Below are positions 11,344-22,415 of a stretch of DNA of 64,000 bases, in pieces. This DNA comes from Bryoerythrophyllum caledonicum (taxonomy: Eukaryota; Streptophyta; Bryopsida; Pottiales; Pottiaceae), in assembly GCA_963971425.1 (NCBI GenBank), contig OZ020524.1, forward strand, positions 10,977,845 through 11,041,844, given 5' to 3'. A model generated the notes under the pieces. It ran no database searches. It worked only from the letters and a program-made list of their open reading frames with translations, and was not told where the DNA came from. Made by a program: the position numbers and the translations under genes. Each line of letters opens with the position of its first letter. Within the stretch, counting starts at the first letter, position 1.

Positions 11344-11529
11344 CTCGTAGGACTACCCAACGTTGCAAAGGATTGATATCCTCTATTGATACCCGCAAGC
11401 CAAAATCCTAATCCGAAACCCTAAAGTGATACCTTGGTTGATATCCGGGTAGTGGTGCCCAGGAAGTCATACCCTGCTGGTGATACACTTGTTATTGATA
11501 CCCAAAGTACGTTGGTCCAGAAATTATGT

Positions 11530-12140
11530 TGAAAATATCTCAACCAAAAATCGTTAAAAATGCTTATTTTTGTGCAATTAGCAAGGAAGAAAAAATGAAG
11601 TTTTTTGGTAGTTTTAACCGTAGGATCTCAATTATGACTTATTAAGTAATATACTCACAAAATTTCATACAGTTTGACCGCACGGATTGAAAGATTATAA
11701 TGATTGAGGTAGAAAAAAGGCTCATTTTCTTCCCTGCGTTTACTGGACCAGCAGAGTTTGACTTCAATTGGTGTCTAATTTTTGCACTATAAAAGGTCTC
11801 AATTAATTACCATAATGTTAAGCACGCTGTTAGTTCCTTATGCACCAATTTTCAAAGGTAGAAAAGGAGTGTAGCATATTCAAAAAAATTGTGCAATGAG
11901 TGGAGGTTCAAAAAATCTCAATTCACGTTATATTTTTTTGTGAACTCGATATTGTTTTAAATGAGAATCCAAATGGTCAATAAGAAGGTTTACATCACAT
12001 ATTGTCGTAGGAAAAATCAAAAGTGAATCATACAAAGATCTCAAAAGTTTTTGTGGAAAGGTAGAAGTGTTTTTGGTACCTTGGCCGAAAACGTGTGACA
12101 ATGTATGAAAATAATTGACTTGGATTAATATGCTATTTCA
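11530..12140. repeat. Fragment of the TTAA-type MITE family
   Basis: Phrases such as TTTTTGCACTATAAAAGGTC and TTAGTTCCTTATGCACCAAT match, on the other strand, the full copies at 19,679-20,678 and 21,519-22,415. The TTAA-flanked ends are not present here. It lies inside the 3.7-kb insertion. Confidence 0.7.
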
Positions 12141-13002
12141 CCAAAGAACTAACAACATATGTGTTTAAAACCACAAACTATTGCCAAATTTTTTATTTTT
12201 TTAAAGTTATGAGCAAATAACTTGTAGCTTTCTACCAACAACCAGTGCACTTGGCTAAGTGCATAATTGCTTAATTGCGTGTTGAATGCGCACCTTGGTG
12301 GCCGCCCAAAAGCACCATACCGGTTTGTTCGTCGCAAAAAGCGGACTGTCGAGAAGCTCAACGCGTTCGCAAAGAAGACAATGCCGGAAGAGATTTAAGC
12401 AGTGAGTTCGCAATCATGTTCTTCTGACGAATGTGTGCGCTTAATCAGGCCTCAGGATACCCTTTTCATTCACCAGAAGTTTTGGCTGAAGGACTTTGAC
12501 GAACGCCGAGATTATGCAAGGTCTGTGGGTGGACAACTACGCTATATGGGCAACAATCGGAAACAAAAGTATGTCACTTTACTAGGTCAGGATATCTGCG
12601 CTACAGCGTGGTACAAAATCCATGGCATACCGAAATCAACGTTTCACGAATATATGGACCAGTACAAGAAGGGTATCGTTTCCTCTACGCACGGGAACAA
12701 AGATGTCAAACGACCCCGCCTTGGAACCGTGCAAGCACTTGGTACGATTACGGCTATTATCAATGAGAGTGCTGATCACATGCCCAATCAGATGAGGTTG
12801 ACAGTACCAGGGCGGATGGACACTCTAAAGTTTCTGCCCTCTGGACATAGTTGGAAGAAGATCCAGGCTGACGCCACAGAGGTATTACTCCACATAGTAC
12901 ACCACATGAACCACTTATCTGCATTCACGTGTACTTTAAGAACCTCATGGTTATGATAATGTCAAAAAAGACCCTCTATCTTTGCTCTGTACATCTAGTT
13001 CA

Positions 13003-13022
13003 TGGTAGGATCCTACGATCGC
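13003..13022. repeat. GATC-type palindrome in an intron of the DDE-like gene
   Basis: ATGGTAGGATCCTACGATCG lies within the 257-bp intron 12882-13138. It shows that the motif is placed in introns of both element A genes. Confidence 0.85.
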
Positions 13023-15084
13023 CAAGGGTATGCTACAATCATACAGTCCTCCCATTCTGTGGTTACCCTCAATCTGATTTTAGTTCAATTCTCACTAGGC
13101 ACTCACCTGACGCACTTAATGTTTTGAGTCTTTTGCAGTTGAATCTACAATGCGGGTTGCCGGCGGTTTCGCAATCTGCTGTTAGTAGAATCAGGAGGGA
13201 GCACTTCAACAATGTTGCGGTTAAATCCGTTGGGAGTTCATTTGCAAAGTGCACCCTCTGTGACACTCTATTGCAGTACATCGACAGATCAGTCAAGGGT
13301 TCCGCCGAATACAATTCGTTCGTGAAGTAGAAACAAACCCACTGCAACCTCCAAGCTTCGTGTAGGCGTGTGTACCATACCTGGAGAGAGGAGTCGAAGC
13401 GGCAGAAGGGCGATATTCTTTGTATTATCCACGATAAAATGGATACAGCCAAGACAGATATTCCTCGTATGCGAGTTTCTACCAAACTCACATCACCCTT
13501 GGGTCAGTTCCCTATGAACGTCACCGGTATGGTCACGCACGGTCATGGAGATGGTGCCTATGCTCACTACTCCACTGACTTGTGGCCAGGAGACTCTAAT
13601 TACACTATCTCTTCCCTTGCGAGATTGCTTCGGCGTCTCGAGGAACCACCCATTCGTGAATCAGGTAGAATTTTTCCCCATGAGCCGGCCAATTCTTTCT
13701 TTGAAGCTATGCTCAGAGGAAAGTCCAGATGTATTCAGCTCTTACCTCCGGTAACGAATAACTCGATTGTACCCGTCCCCCTTCCAAAAAAGTTATATTT
13801 GCAGCTTGACAACTCTGCAAAGGACAATAAGAACCAATTTCTCATGGCGTTCTTATCGATGTTGACTTATCGAAGGGTATTCAAAGAAATCCAAGTTGGT
13901 TTCTTATTAGTCGGGCACACACATGAGGATATTGATGCTTACTTTAGCCACTTATCCAAGACCTTGAAGAGCCAGAATACTTATATTGTTGCGGATTTGA
14001 TGATGTCCTTCATGCAGTCGCAGGACTTGGGTTTTATGCCCGAGTTTGTTCAAGAGGTTGCTGATTTCAAATCTTTCGTCCATGGTTATATTCGTGATGG
14101 TGTTGACAGACTTGTTGGCTTAGGAGAGATGCACCTCTTTAAATTCTACGTAGATGAAGAAGGGTGGTCCGTCATGCGATTTAAGGAACTTGCAGTTCAT
14201 GCGCACTGGCTACCCAGAGACAAGCCTGCTATCCGTCTTTGGAAGGAGGATGCTGACGGAAAACCGATGCTACCTTCCGGGCTCCCAAATCCTGTACCTT
14301 TCAAGCGATTGTGGGGCGATGAAGTTCCTTCTTCCACAGGCAATCCAGAGAAGGCAAGAGAGAAGGTTTCCAAAGCCCTTGATAAGAGGTCGTTCATCAA
14401 GTGTGGAATTCGAGGTTATATAGAATTCTGGGAACGCGGGATGCTTGAAAGTATAGGCTTTCGTAAGGATTTTCCACCTTATATCGAATACTGGAATGGA
14501 ATACTTGCAGAACTAGAGAAACCTCTTCCTCCCACTCCTGCGGCCTTGGTAGAAGGCTTCTGGCCAATTCATGATTGGAGAGCCACAGATCCAGCTCCAT
14601 TGTGCCTCATTACCAGTGGAGATGTCACACCGGAAGATGACGAACCTGAACTTTATTGTGGCCCAAGGAAAGAGAGACCGAAGGACGCCTTGAATCCATG
14701 GCGAGATGTCGGAGCGGGATCATGGATCCTACTCCGTCCTTCTGACCCCGAAATATATCCCGTCTGGTTAGGGAGAGCATGTTCAGCAGTCAATTGTGAA
14801 AGAGGGCATGCGGAATATGGGAAGTTCATTATCCAATTCTGGGAGCCAAGAAATCAATTCAAAAACCACAAGAAGAAGTATGAGGATTGTTGGGCAGCAA
14901 CGTGGGTTCCGGAAAAACGACGTCCACTTCAAGTTCATGTTAATGCCGTCGTATTTGCCTCCGCGTCAGGTAGAACGAACCCTAAGACTCGGACGATTCC
15001 AAAGAGGGACCGAATTGCAGCATTGGCTAACCTTGAAGCTGCAAACGTGGCGGACCCTTGATGGTATTAGGGTCCTCCAGCAAT

Positions 15085-15857
15085 ATCGTAGGATCCTGCG
15101 ACCTTCACCTCCTCGAAATCCTATGTCTTTGCACAATACGACTTATGATGTCGTAGAAGTTTTCCAGCAAGATAGCACAGTTTTCTCATCGCTCGTCTTT
15201 TTCTTGAACTCTTCCAGCAAGATAGTAGGATCCTACGATCCTGCTGCTCCTTGCTGTCTATGATAAATGTTTTCATCTATTTTAATCATAATGCATTCAA
15301 TTCGACGTTGTCATTAATTGTCGACAATGTATGCGCTCTCTTCAGATACTTTTGATCCTACCGTTAACTGCTAGTCTGGTGCGTTTCTTTCCTGCCATTT
15401 GATGCAATTTAAGCAGTACTATTATCTGGTAATTTCCTTAAAACTCTTCCAGCGAGATAGCAGGATCTTACGGTCCTACTTCTTCTAGCTGCCTATGTAA
15501 GATGCTCACCTGTTTGATAACTTTTATACATAAACCTAGGCGATGTCATAATTTCTTTATAATGTATTACCCCTCAAATACTTCTGTTTCTGCTGGAACT
15601 GCTTACATGCTACGTTTGTTTCTCACTGTAGATGCAATAAATACATTATTCTTCTCACTTCTACCACTACTAATAAATGGTGATGGTAGGATCTTCCTAA
15701 CCTGTGATGCAAGGTCAGTTCTACTATGATTCTCCTATCCTTGCAAGGTCACTTGCTACATCACACATTCCTACAATTTATTAATTGTTTCTCTTGTTAG
15801 AACCCTAACTTTCAAAATTTATTGACCATCTTTGTTAGATCATAGGATCTTACGAAG
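15085..15857. repeat. Five dispersed GATC-type palindromes in the 3' flank of the DDE-like gene
   Basis: Copies or half-degenerate copies near 15085 (ATCGTAGGATCCTGCGACC), 15223 (GATAGTAGGATCCTACGATC), 15457 (GATAGCAGGATCTTACGGTC), 15685 and 15837. Spacing is irregular (about 140-240 bp). They mark the downstream limit of element A as far as I can see it. Confidence 0.8.
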
Positions 15858-15892
15858 CACCTTTATATCATATTTCGTTAGATTTTCCTTCA

Positions 15893-15942
15893 ATAAATCT
15901 GGACTTTGACCAATCTAGACTTTCAAAAGTCCAGATTTACTT
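15893..15942. repeat. Imperfect hairpin
   Basis: TAAATCTGGACTTTGA and TCAAAAGTCCAGATTTA form inverted arms around a short loop. It may be an end structure or a remnant of a small repeat; no function is assigned. Confidence 0.6.
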
Positions 15943-15949
15943 AAATGTG

Positions 15950-16690
15950 GCATTTATATGGTAGTTCACTTGAAGGGAATATACACCAACTTGTAGAGTT
16001 AGAAAATTGTATGGTTTTAAAATATTGAAGTTTAAACTTAAATTACCAAGCCATTTTCAAACCAAAAACACTTCAAAAGTGCTCGTCTCAGTGCAATGAG
16101 TAAGGAAGAAAATCAAAGGTTTTATTTCTAATTTAAATCGTAGGATCTCAATTAAGACTTATTGACTACCATGGTCACAATATTTCATAGACTTTGACCG
16201 CATGGATTGAAAGATTATAGTGTTTGAAGTATAGAAAAGGGTTCATTTTCTTCACTGCATTATAGAGGATCAGCAGACTTTGACTTCACTTGGTTTCCAA
16301 TTTTTGCAATACACAAGGTCTAAATTCATTACCACCACGTTAAGTATGATATGAGTTCCTTGTACACCAATATTTAGAGGTAAACAAATGGTGTAGCGTA
16401 ATCAAATAAATTATGCAAAGGTTGGAGTTTCAAAAATTGTCAACTTATGTTTTATTTATTTGTGAACTTAATATGTTTTAGAGTGATCATCCGAATGACT
16501 AATAAGAAGGTTTACACCACATAATGTTGTGGGGAAAATGAAAAGTAAAAAACATGGAGATCTCAAAGTTTTATGTAGAAAGGAAGAAGAATTTTTGGTA
16601 CCTTGCTCGACAATGTACGACAATGTGTCAAAATGTTTGACTTCAATTAATATGCTATTTTTTAAATATCTTTTAGATCAAAAAACTATA
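15950..16690. repeat. Partial copy of the TTAA-type MITE family
   Basis: The order of phrases (AAAAACACTTCAAAAGTGCT, TAGGATCTCAATTAAGACTT, CTTTGACTTCACTTGGTTTC, AGTTCCTTGTACACCAAT) matches the family whose intact copies lie at 19.7 and 21.5 kb, on the opposite strand. Ends are missing. Confidence 0.7.
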
Positions 16691-16699
16691 CAAGAAAGA

Positions 16700-17260
16700 A
16701 TAAATTTTACACAATATTGATAATTACTATTGTATGGTAATGACATTCAGGTTTTTAGAGTGTGGCATTATAGCACCTAATATTGACAAAGGTTAGGAGA
16801 GCCACGATTGGTGGATTGCAAAAGTGGAGCCGTTTAAGCCATTCTAGTGGGTAACAACTAATTCCTTTCAACTAACGAAGCGTTTATCAGGATTGAAAAG
16901 ACGATGCGGCAAAATTCAAGCAATTTTTGGCAAACCTAATGATATTGTATATGTCATCCATCATATGGACATGTCTGTGTAACAATTTCTAATACCAATT
17001 TCTCGTTGACATGAGTGTCGTATCAGAATTTGATACCAATATCTAGCCGACCTGATGATCTGGCATACATCTTACGGTACGTACTGCTAGGCACAATAAT
17101 GTTTTGGTCTGCCTGGCGTTATTCTCGGAGATGGTCCTATAGGCTAAGAGGATTATGAATGAGCATATTAGATGAGGCAATATGGGCAACAGATGCAACA
17201 TGAGAATGAATATCAAGTTCACAAAAAAATAATACCTGAATTGACAATTTTGAATATCCA
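16700..17260. other. Unannotated spacer
   Basis: Some shared phrases such as GATATTGTATATGTCATCC recur as GATCTGGCATACATCTTACG but no gene or bounded element can be supported. Confidence 0.4.
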
Positions 17261-17264
17261 CTCC

Positions 17265-18135
17265 TTACACATTTTATTTGAATATGCTACACCCTGTATC
17301 TACGTCTTAAAATTGGTGTACAAGGAACTAATATCATGCTTGACATGATGCTAATGGAGTGCAAACATCTAACACCAAGTGGAGTTAATGTTTGTTGATC
17401 CACTCAACAAAGGAAAGAAAATAAACACGTTTCTCTACTTCAAACATTATATTCTTTCAATCTGTACGAAAAAAAAATTATGAAATTTTGTGAGTGTATT
17501 ATTCAATAAGTCTTATTGAGATCCTATGGTTTAAATCGGATATAAAAGTTTTGGTTTCCTTCCTTACTCATTGCACTAAAATTAGAAGTTTTGAAGTGTT
17601 TTTGGTGTGAAATTGTCGAAGAAATTTCGGGGTTAAATTCAATTGTGGAAAGAACTACTCTATTATGCTATTGAATCAATAGATTATAATGTTTGAAGTA
17701 GAGGAAACGGTTCATTTTCTTCCTTGCGTTGAGTGGATCAACATAATTTGACTTCACTTGGTGTCAAATTTTTGCACTACACAAGGTCTAAATTCATTAG
17801 CATATGATGTCAAGCATGATATTAATTCCTTGTATACCAATTTTAAGAGGTAGGTATGGGATGTGACATATTCAAAAAAAAAGTGCAAAGAGTGGAGTTC
17901 CAAAATTGCCAAATCAGGTATAGTTTTTTTTGCGAACTTGATATGTTTTAGAATGAGAATCCAAACAATCAACAATAATTTTTACACCACATCTTGTAGT
18001 AGAAAGATTAAAAATTTAAAAATATGAAGATCCCTAAGTTTTATGTGGAAAAGAAGAAGTTTTTTTGGTACCTTGCCCAACAATGTGTGACAATGTGTGA
18101 AATGTTTGACTTGGGTTAAAATGCATTTTTTCACT
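17265..18135. repeat. Two back-to-back partial copies of the TTAA-type MITE family
   Basis: From 17,265 the family runs in the plus orientation (CACTCCTTACACATTTTATT, AATATGCTACACCCTGTATC, AAATTGGTGTACAAGGAACT). From about 17,680 the complementary orientation appears (GTTGAGTGGATCAACATAAT, CTACACAAGGTCTAAATTC). This inverted arrangement has no clear TTAA ends. Confidence 0.6.
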
Positions 18136-18299
18136 ATAGACAAGAAATGATTCTTAAAATAGGAAAGGAAATAGTATTACTTGCTAGTATTGAAAATCTC
18201 ACATTTGTTAAAGTGGCCTAACAAAAGTTTTTGAAGTTGCCTGACATGCCCGCACTCAACATTTTATTTTTGAGATGGCATAACTTTTTCTCTATAGTA

Positions 18300-18820
18300 A
18301 GGTAGAGGCACCCAATTTCGATCACTCAAGCCAGTTGGGGACTCAAATGACATTGTATGTCAAAAACATTTATAGAAAGATGCCAAATTAGGAATGAAAC
18401 TCACCAAATATTTTTTTTAATTTAATCACAAAGATTTGGAATTGATATAGAATTTAAAAGCCCAAAACCCATCAGAGCCCATAATCAAAGCACAGATTAG
18501 GTGAGATTTGGTGCCCTCCTTTGCCCAATGCCAATAAGTCAGAATGAGTAAAAAAAAGAAGACATGCCATGAATAATCAACTCATGGAGGTACCCAAAGC
18601 CGATTGGCCTTGTTCGACTTTCAAGGCAATGCCACCAATGAGAGCTCAATTGAGGTGGAGCAACCCAAAATTGCACACTTCATGACCCAATGCTGATAAC
18701 GACTGGAGTATTCAGATTTTGAGTTATCGGTTTTGGGTCACTTCATGCACCATTTCATGCATTTGCCATTTTCATGCACCATACTATACGTACTCTATTG
18801 ATTGGAATTGGATGCCTCTT
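18300..18820. mobile_element. TA-flanked MITE (AGGTAGAGGCACC family), copy 1, right end eroded
   Basis: It starts AGGTAGAGGCACCCAATTTC after TA and follows the internal order of the copies at 23.2 and 37.3 kb (CAGTTGGGGACTCAAATGAC, CACTTCATGCACCATTTCAT). The right terminus is diverged (GGAATTGGATGCCTCTTGC). Confidence 0.75.
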
Positions 18821-19040
18821 GCATCTATGTACAGAATTCCAAGAATTACAAGTACAAATCAACCATGGTAACGTACACAAGATTTGCAAAAGCCCGCCTC
18901 TGTACTATTGTCATTTAGGGGTTAAATCTATGTTGTGCTCATAAATTCTTGTTTGAAATCATCCATGCCTTTGGGGAGCCAAAGTACTTCTACTCTTCTA
19001 ACCAAAACCCAAGGTTGATGATTTATAGTCCTTGAGCTAA

Positions 19041-19430
19041 GAGCATCTCCACCCGGAGATAGAGAACCACCAATTCGGAGTTTTGTGAGGACAAAAAGTT
19101 GCATCCAACACTTGAAAACGGGGAAACTTTATAAAATTTTAGAAGTTTTAGTGCATGGCACAGAGAAATCCCCTTGGATGGGGGGAGTGCGTCATTTTTT
19201 GATGTTGGCGACACACTCATACCCTTGCAACACGTGGCATCATGTCAGTGGTGGCAACACGTGGCGCCGTGTCATTGGTGGTGGGAGGTGAAAGGTTTTA
19301 GCATCTTTTCGGGGAAAAAAATTGGAGCTTGCGGTGGAGCCAAGAAAATGCCAAACCCTAAACCACTCCTGGCATGGAGAAGATTTTCCGTCCTAGCGTG
19401 GAAAATTCCATGCTAGGAGTGGAGGTGCTC
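19041..19430. mobile_element. GAGCATCTCCACC MITE with TAA flanks, copy 1
   Basis: Inverted ends GAGCATCTCCACCC and GGAGTGGAGGTGCTC are flanked by TAA on both sides (19038-19040, 19431-19433). A 3-bp TAA target duplication suits a PIF/Harbinger (Tourist-like) MITE. A second copy lies at 32,686-33,078. No coding capacity. Confidence 0.75.
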
Positions 19431-19678
19431 TAAAAGAAGGAAAAAATACTACACTTACATGGATCCCTTGAAATCCGCAATCTTTTTGTACTTTATTCTG
19501 GTCAACAAGAATTGATAGTTGTTGCGTCTGCCAATTATTATGATCAAATGGTTGTCGTAACAAATGTTGTAAAGGGAGTGATTGTACCAGTCATAAGCAC
19601 ATCGGATGCTAGAAATTATTGTACATATATTCGAATGAAGATTTTCTGGAAGGTGAGAAATTAATTGACATTTCTTTA

Positions 19679-20678
19679 TTAACCCCTAAAGGCCCAAGGT
19701 CCCTTCAGGGGACTCTTGAAGGTTTGGGCAGGTTCCTATGGTGTCAATTTGTAACATTCTCTTTAAAATTTCTAGCGTAGATGAAAACTGCTCAAATCTT
19801 TGTGTGAGTCCAGTTTTTTTTTCTAAATCCGACATTCTATGCAAAAGTTATAGGGTTTTGAATTTCAAATGGGGAGATCGGGCACGTCAGACATCTCCAA
19901 AAACTTTTGATAGGACAATCTATTGAATGTGAGATTTTCAGTACTAGCAAATGATATTACTTCCTTTCATATTGTCAAAAAAAATCTCTCGTCTTAAGTG
20001 GAAAATAGCATAATAATCTAAGTCAAACATTTTCACACATTGTCACACTTTTTCGGGCAAGGACCAAAAAAACTTCTTCTTTTCCACATAAAACTATGAG
20101 ATCTTCATAATTCTTACATTTTATTTTCTCTACTACAAGATGTGGTCTAAACCTTCATATTAACCATTTGGATTATCATTCTAAAACATATTTAGTTCAC
20201 AAAAAAATATAACGTGAGCTGGCAATTTTTGAACCTCCACTCCTTGCACATTTGTTTGAATATGCTACACCCCTTCTCTACCTCTAAAAATTGGTATGCA
20301 AGGAAATAACACCGTGGTTAACATGATGGTAATGTTTTCAGACCTAATAAAGTGCAAAAATTTGACACCAAGTGAAGTCAAAGTCTGTTGATCCACTCAA
20401 TGCAGGGAAGAAACATAACGGTTTTCTCTACTTCAAACACTATAATCTTTCATTCCGTGCGGTCAAAGTTTATGAAATATGTCTTTATTTAGATCCTACG
20501 ATTGGATCTAAATAAAGTCCGTATTTATTTGTGAGGGCATCAATGAATAGGTCATTTTTTAGATCCTACAGTTAGATGTAGAAATAAAACGTTTTGATTA
20601 CCACATTACTCATTGCACTCAAACGAGGAGTTCCAAAGTGTTTTTGGTGTGAAAATGCCTTGGGCCTTTAGGATTTAA
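19679..20678. mobile_element. TTAA-type MITE, full-length copy 1
   Basis: Left end TTAACCCCTAAAGGCCCAAG, right end reading inward as TTAAATCCTAAAGGCCCAAG. The TTAA target and C-rich termini fit a piggyBac-like or Kolobok-like non-autonomous element of 1.0 kb. Non-coding. Confidence 0.8.
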
Positions 20679-20679
20679 G

Positions 20680-21130
20680 ACCTGTGCATATTTAAAAAAT
20701 ATTTGTCTTCCACATGCTTCTCCAGGGTTCATACTGCCAACTTTGTAGGATTAAGGTAGGACAAACCAAAACCGGCCAACGACCCAATATCGCTCCCTTC
20801 TATACCCTTCCAAGATTCCAATATAGAGATGTAGCCTATCTTTACATGGCTTATGCATTGACCAATGAATTTGTAAGTGATTACATGACAAGCTACATTT
20901 CTTCGTCAAAATCTAGAAAGGTGTAGATGGGGGTGGTATTGGATTGCCGGTCTGTTTCCGGTCGTCTTACCTTATGACGTAATCTCCAAGACCATCTTAT
21001 GATCACCTGAATATGACAAAGGTATCAGAGGATCACCGGAGCATCACCAGAGTATCATTGGGTATCACCTAGCTACCACTTGAAAATTGCACTCTTGTGA
21101 ATGTCCAGGAGCATACAAAAGCAATGACTA
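20680..21130. other. Unannotated spacer
   Basis: No supported gene. A short stretch near 21,020-21,080 has GGATCACCGGAGCATCACCA-like near-repeats of ATCACC. Confidence 0.4.
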
Positions 21131-21133
21131 TAA

Positions 21134-21468
21134 GGACCGCTTCACACCGGGCCAAGTCAAGGGGCCCACAGTCAAAATTATAGCCCAACAATAGCAAGAG
21201 GCCAAATTCATGGGTTAAAAAAATTCATTAAATAATACAAGTTGAAGGAAGTTGACAGCCTCTGGCTGAAAGCTCGGTCAGCTTAAAAAGACAACCCAAG
21301 TTTGCACTTCAGAGGCCATCACTTCGGTGCCAAAATTCTCTAAAAGTGTTGCCATGTAGGTACAATGGAGGGCAACGACCTTTGGTGGGAAGGCCAAGAG
21401 GCCATTCTTGCAATCTCATTGGTGGAAATCGATGGCCTCCTGACCTTGGTCTTAGTGTGAAGCAGCCC
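21134..21468. mobile_element. Tourist-like MITE (GGGCCGCTTCACAC family), short copy
   Basis: Left end GGACCGCTTCACACCGGGCC after TAA, right end CTTAGTGTGAAGCAGCCC. Internal phrases TTCGGTGCCAAAATTC and GCAATCTCATTGGTGG match the 540-bp copy at 31,939-32,476. About 335 bp. Confidence 0.78.
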
Positions 21469-21518
21469 TGAGTGAGTTATTTGCTTGGAGTTCATTGTCT
21501 TCAAATTTTATTTTATGC

Positions 21519-22415
21519 TTAACCCCTAAAGGACGAGAGTCTCCTTCGGGGAGATTTCTGATTTTGGGCAGGTTCCTAAAATTCGAAAAAAATCCTTTTT
21601 CTCTGAAAATTTTATTCTAGATTGCCTCTGATAAAAGCTTTGTGGATATATATATATAAAGCCAAAAAGTGGGGACACCTGGCACCTCCAAATTTTTTGA
21701 CAAAAGTTTCTATTGACATTGAGATTTTTCACACATATAAAGAATATTTCCTTTTTTGGAAATTTTCAAAAAAAAATCTTGTCTTTAGTGTAAAAAGCCA
21801 TTTTAATCCAAGTCAAACATTTTCACACATTGTCGGGCAATGGGGGAAAAAAACTTCATCTTTTCTACATAAAACCTGGAGATCTTCATATTATTTTTCA
21901 CTTTTTATTTTTTCAACAACAATATGTGGTGAAAACCTTCTTATTGACCGTTTGGATTATCATTTGAATACATACGTAGTTCACAGAAAAATAAAATGTG
22001 AAATGGCAATTTTTGAACCTCCACTCCTTGCACACTTGTTTTGAATATGCTACACCCCTTTTATACCTCTAAAAATTGATGTGTTGGGAAATAACATCAT
22101 GCTTAAGACAATGGTAAAAGATTTAGACCTTGTACAATGCAAAAATTTGATACAAAGTGAAGTCAAAGTCTGCTGATCTACTCAACGCAAAGAAGAAAAT
22201 GAACCATAGTTTTGACTTTAAACACTAAAATCTATCAATCAATGCGGTGGATTGCAACCAAAATTTTGCGGCATGTTTATATTGAAGTCTATTTTAAGAT
22301 GTTACGGTTGAAAATTCGAAATTCACTTTAAAATGTGATTTTCATGTCTCTTTTTGGCAGTGGCAGTTTTGGACTGGTTTTAGAGCGAAAGTGGTCGTGG
22401 TCCTTTAGGGGTTAA
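21519..22415. mobile_element. TTAA-type MITE, full-length copy 2
   Basis: Ends TTAACCCCTAAAGGACGAGA and TCCTTTAGGGGTTAA. About 0.9 kb. Interior matches the 19.7-kb copy (GCAATTTTTGAACCTCCACT, CTTGTTTTGAATATGCTACA). Confidence 0.82.

Larger units (their letters stand above)
9700..11410. other. GC-rich, host-like block inside the insertion (possible captured gene flank)
   Basis: The block is much richer in GC than the AT-rich sequence on both sides. It starts with AAACCCTAGCCGCC-type phrases and ends with a long CT-rich tract before AAACCCTAGG, both typical of plant promoters and 5' untranslated regions. Several overlapping open frames occur, but none shows a domain I recognise. It is bracketed near its ends by two copies of a GTGTGCGCGCGCACAC palindrome. 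Capture of host sequence by a TIR element (Pack-type) is an inference. Confidence 0.4.
8585..12283. mobile_element. 3.7-kb non-autonomous TIR element with 4-bp GAAT target duplication
   Basis: The ends are inverted repeats of 25 bp with one mismatch, beginning AACACGCAATTAAGCAATT (8585-8609 and 12259-12283). GAAT flanks both ends (8581-8584 and 12284-12287). Removing the element plus one GAAT joins GAC GCG AAT to GCG CAC CTT and leaves the flanking exon open, which is strong independent proof of the boundaries. No transposase is seen inside. Contents are a short A-rich tandem repeat, AT-rich DNA, a GC-rich host-like block (about 9.7-11.4 kb) and a fragment of the TTAA-type MITE family. Superfamily unclear: a 4-bp target site does not fit hAT (8), PIF (3) or Mutator (9). 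Confidence 0.85.
7840..15061 (+). pseudogene. DUF7869-like DDE-type nuclease/transposase gene, interrupted and decayed
   Basis: Exon pieces 7840-8584 and 12288-12881 form one open frame once the 8,585-12,283 insertion and one target copy are ignored. The next exon, 13139-15061, follows a phase-0 intron (GTATTA...TTTTGCAG) that holds a GATC palindrome. The C-terminal half has KKLYLQLDNSAKDNKNQF and GHTHEDIDAYFSH, the pattern of the DUF7869 family, which I read as a DDE/RNase H-like core. A preceding CIIHDKMDTAKTD could supply the first acidic residue. An upstream basic segment (RFVRRKKRTVEK) may bind DNA or serve as an NLS. In-frame stops at 12396-12398 (TAA) and 13328-13330 (TAG) and the insertion show it is dead. 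An upstream exon is missing. The transposase role is inference; a host-derived nuclease is the alternative. Confidence 0.6.
1..15900. mobile_element. Element A: large mobile element with divergent ParB/MTase-like and DDE-like genes (left end outside window)
   Basis: Two divergently transcribed genes (minus-strand 4,440 to beyond 1; plus-strand from before 7,840 to 15,061) share one dispersed 20-bp palindrome, GATCGTARGATCYTACGATC. It occurs in their introns, between them, and in the 3' flank to about 15,857. It is absent from the exons and from the 3.7-kb insertion at 8,585-12,283. That pattern suggests one composite element older than the insertion. No terminal repeats could be paired because the left end lies outside the window, so the right boundary is only where the motif stops. 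The plan mirrors the better bounded element at 41,051-56,330. The grouping of these parts into one element is inference. Confidence 0.5.

Noticed and set aside
10701-11411. 236-codon frame in the GC-rich block
   Set aside because: Pro/Ser-rich translation of a CT-rich tract with competing frames on both strands; no domain, so not called as a gene.
11610-16150. CGTAGGATCTCAATT phrases near 11,619 and 16,138 as further GATC-palindrome copies
   Set aside because: They belong to the conserved interior of the TTAA-type MITE family and lack the second arm of the palindrome.
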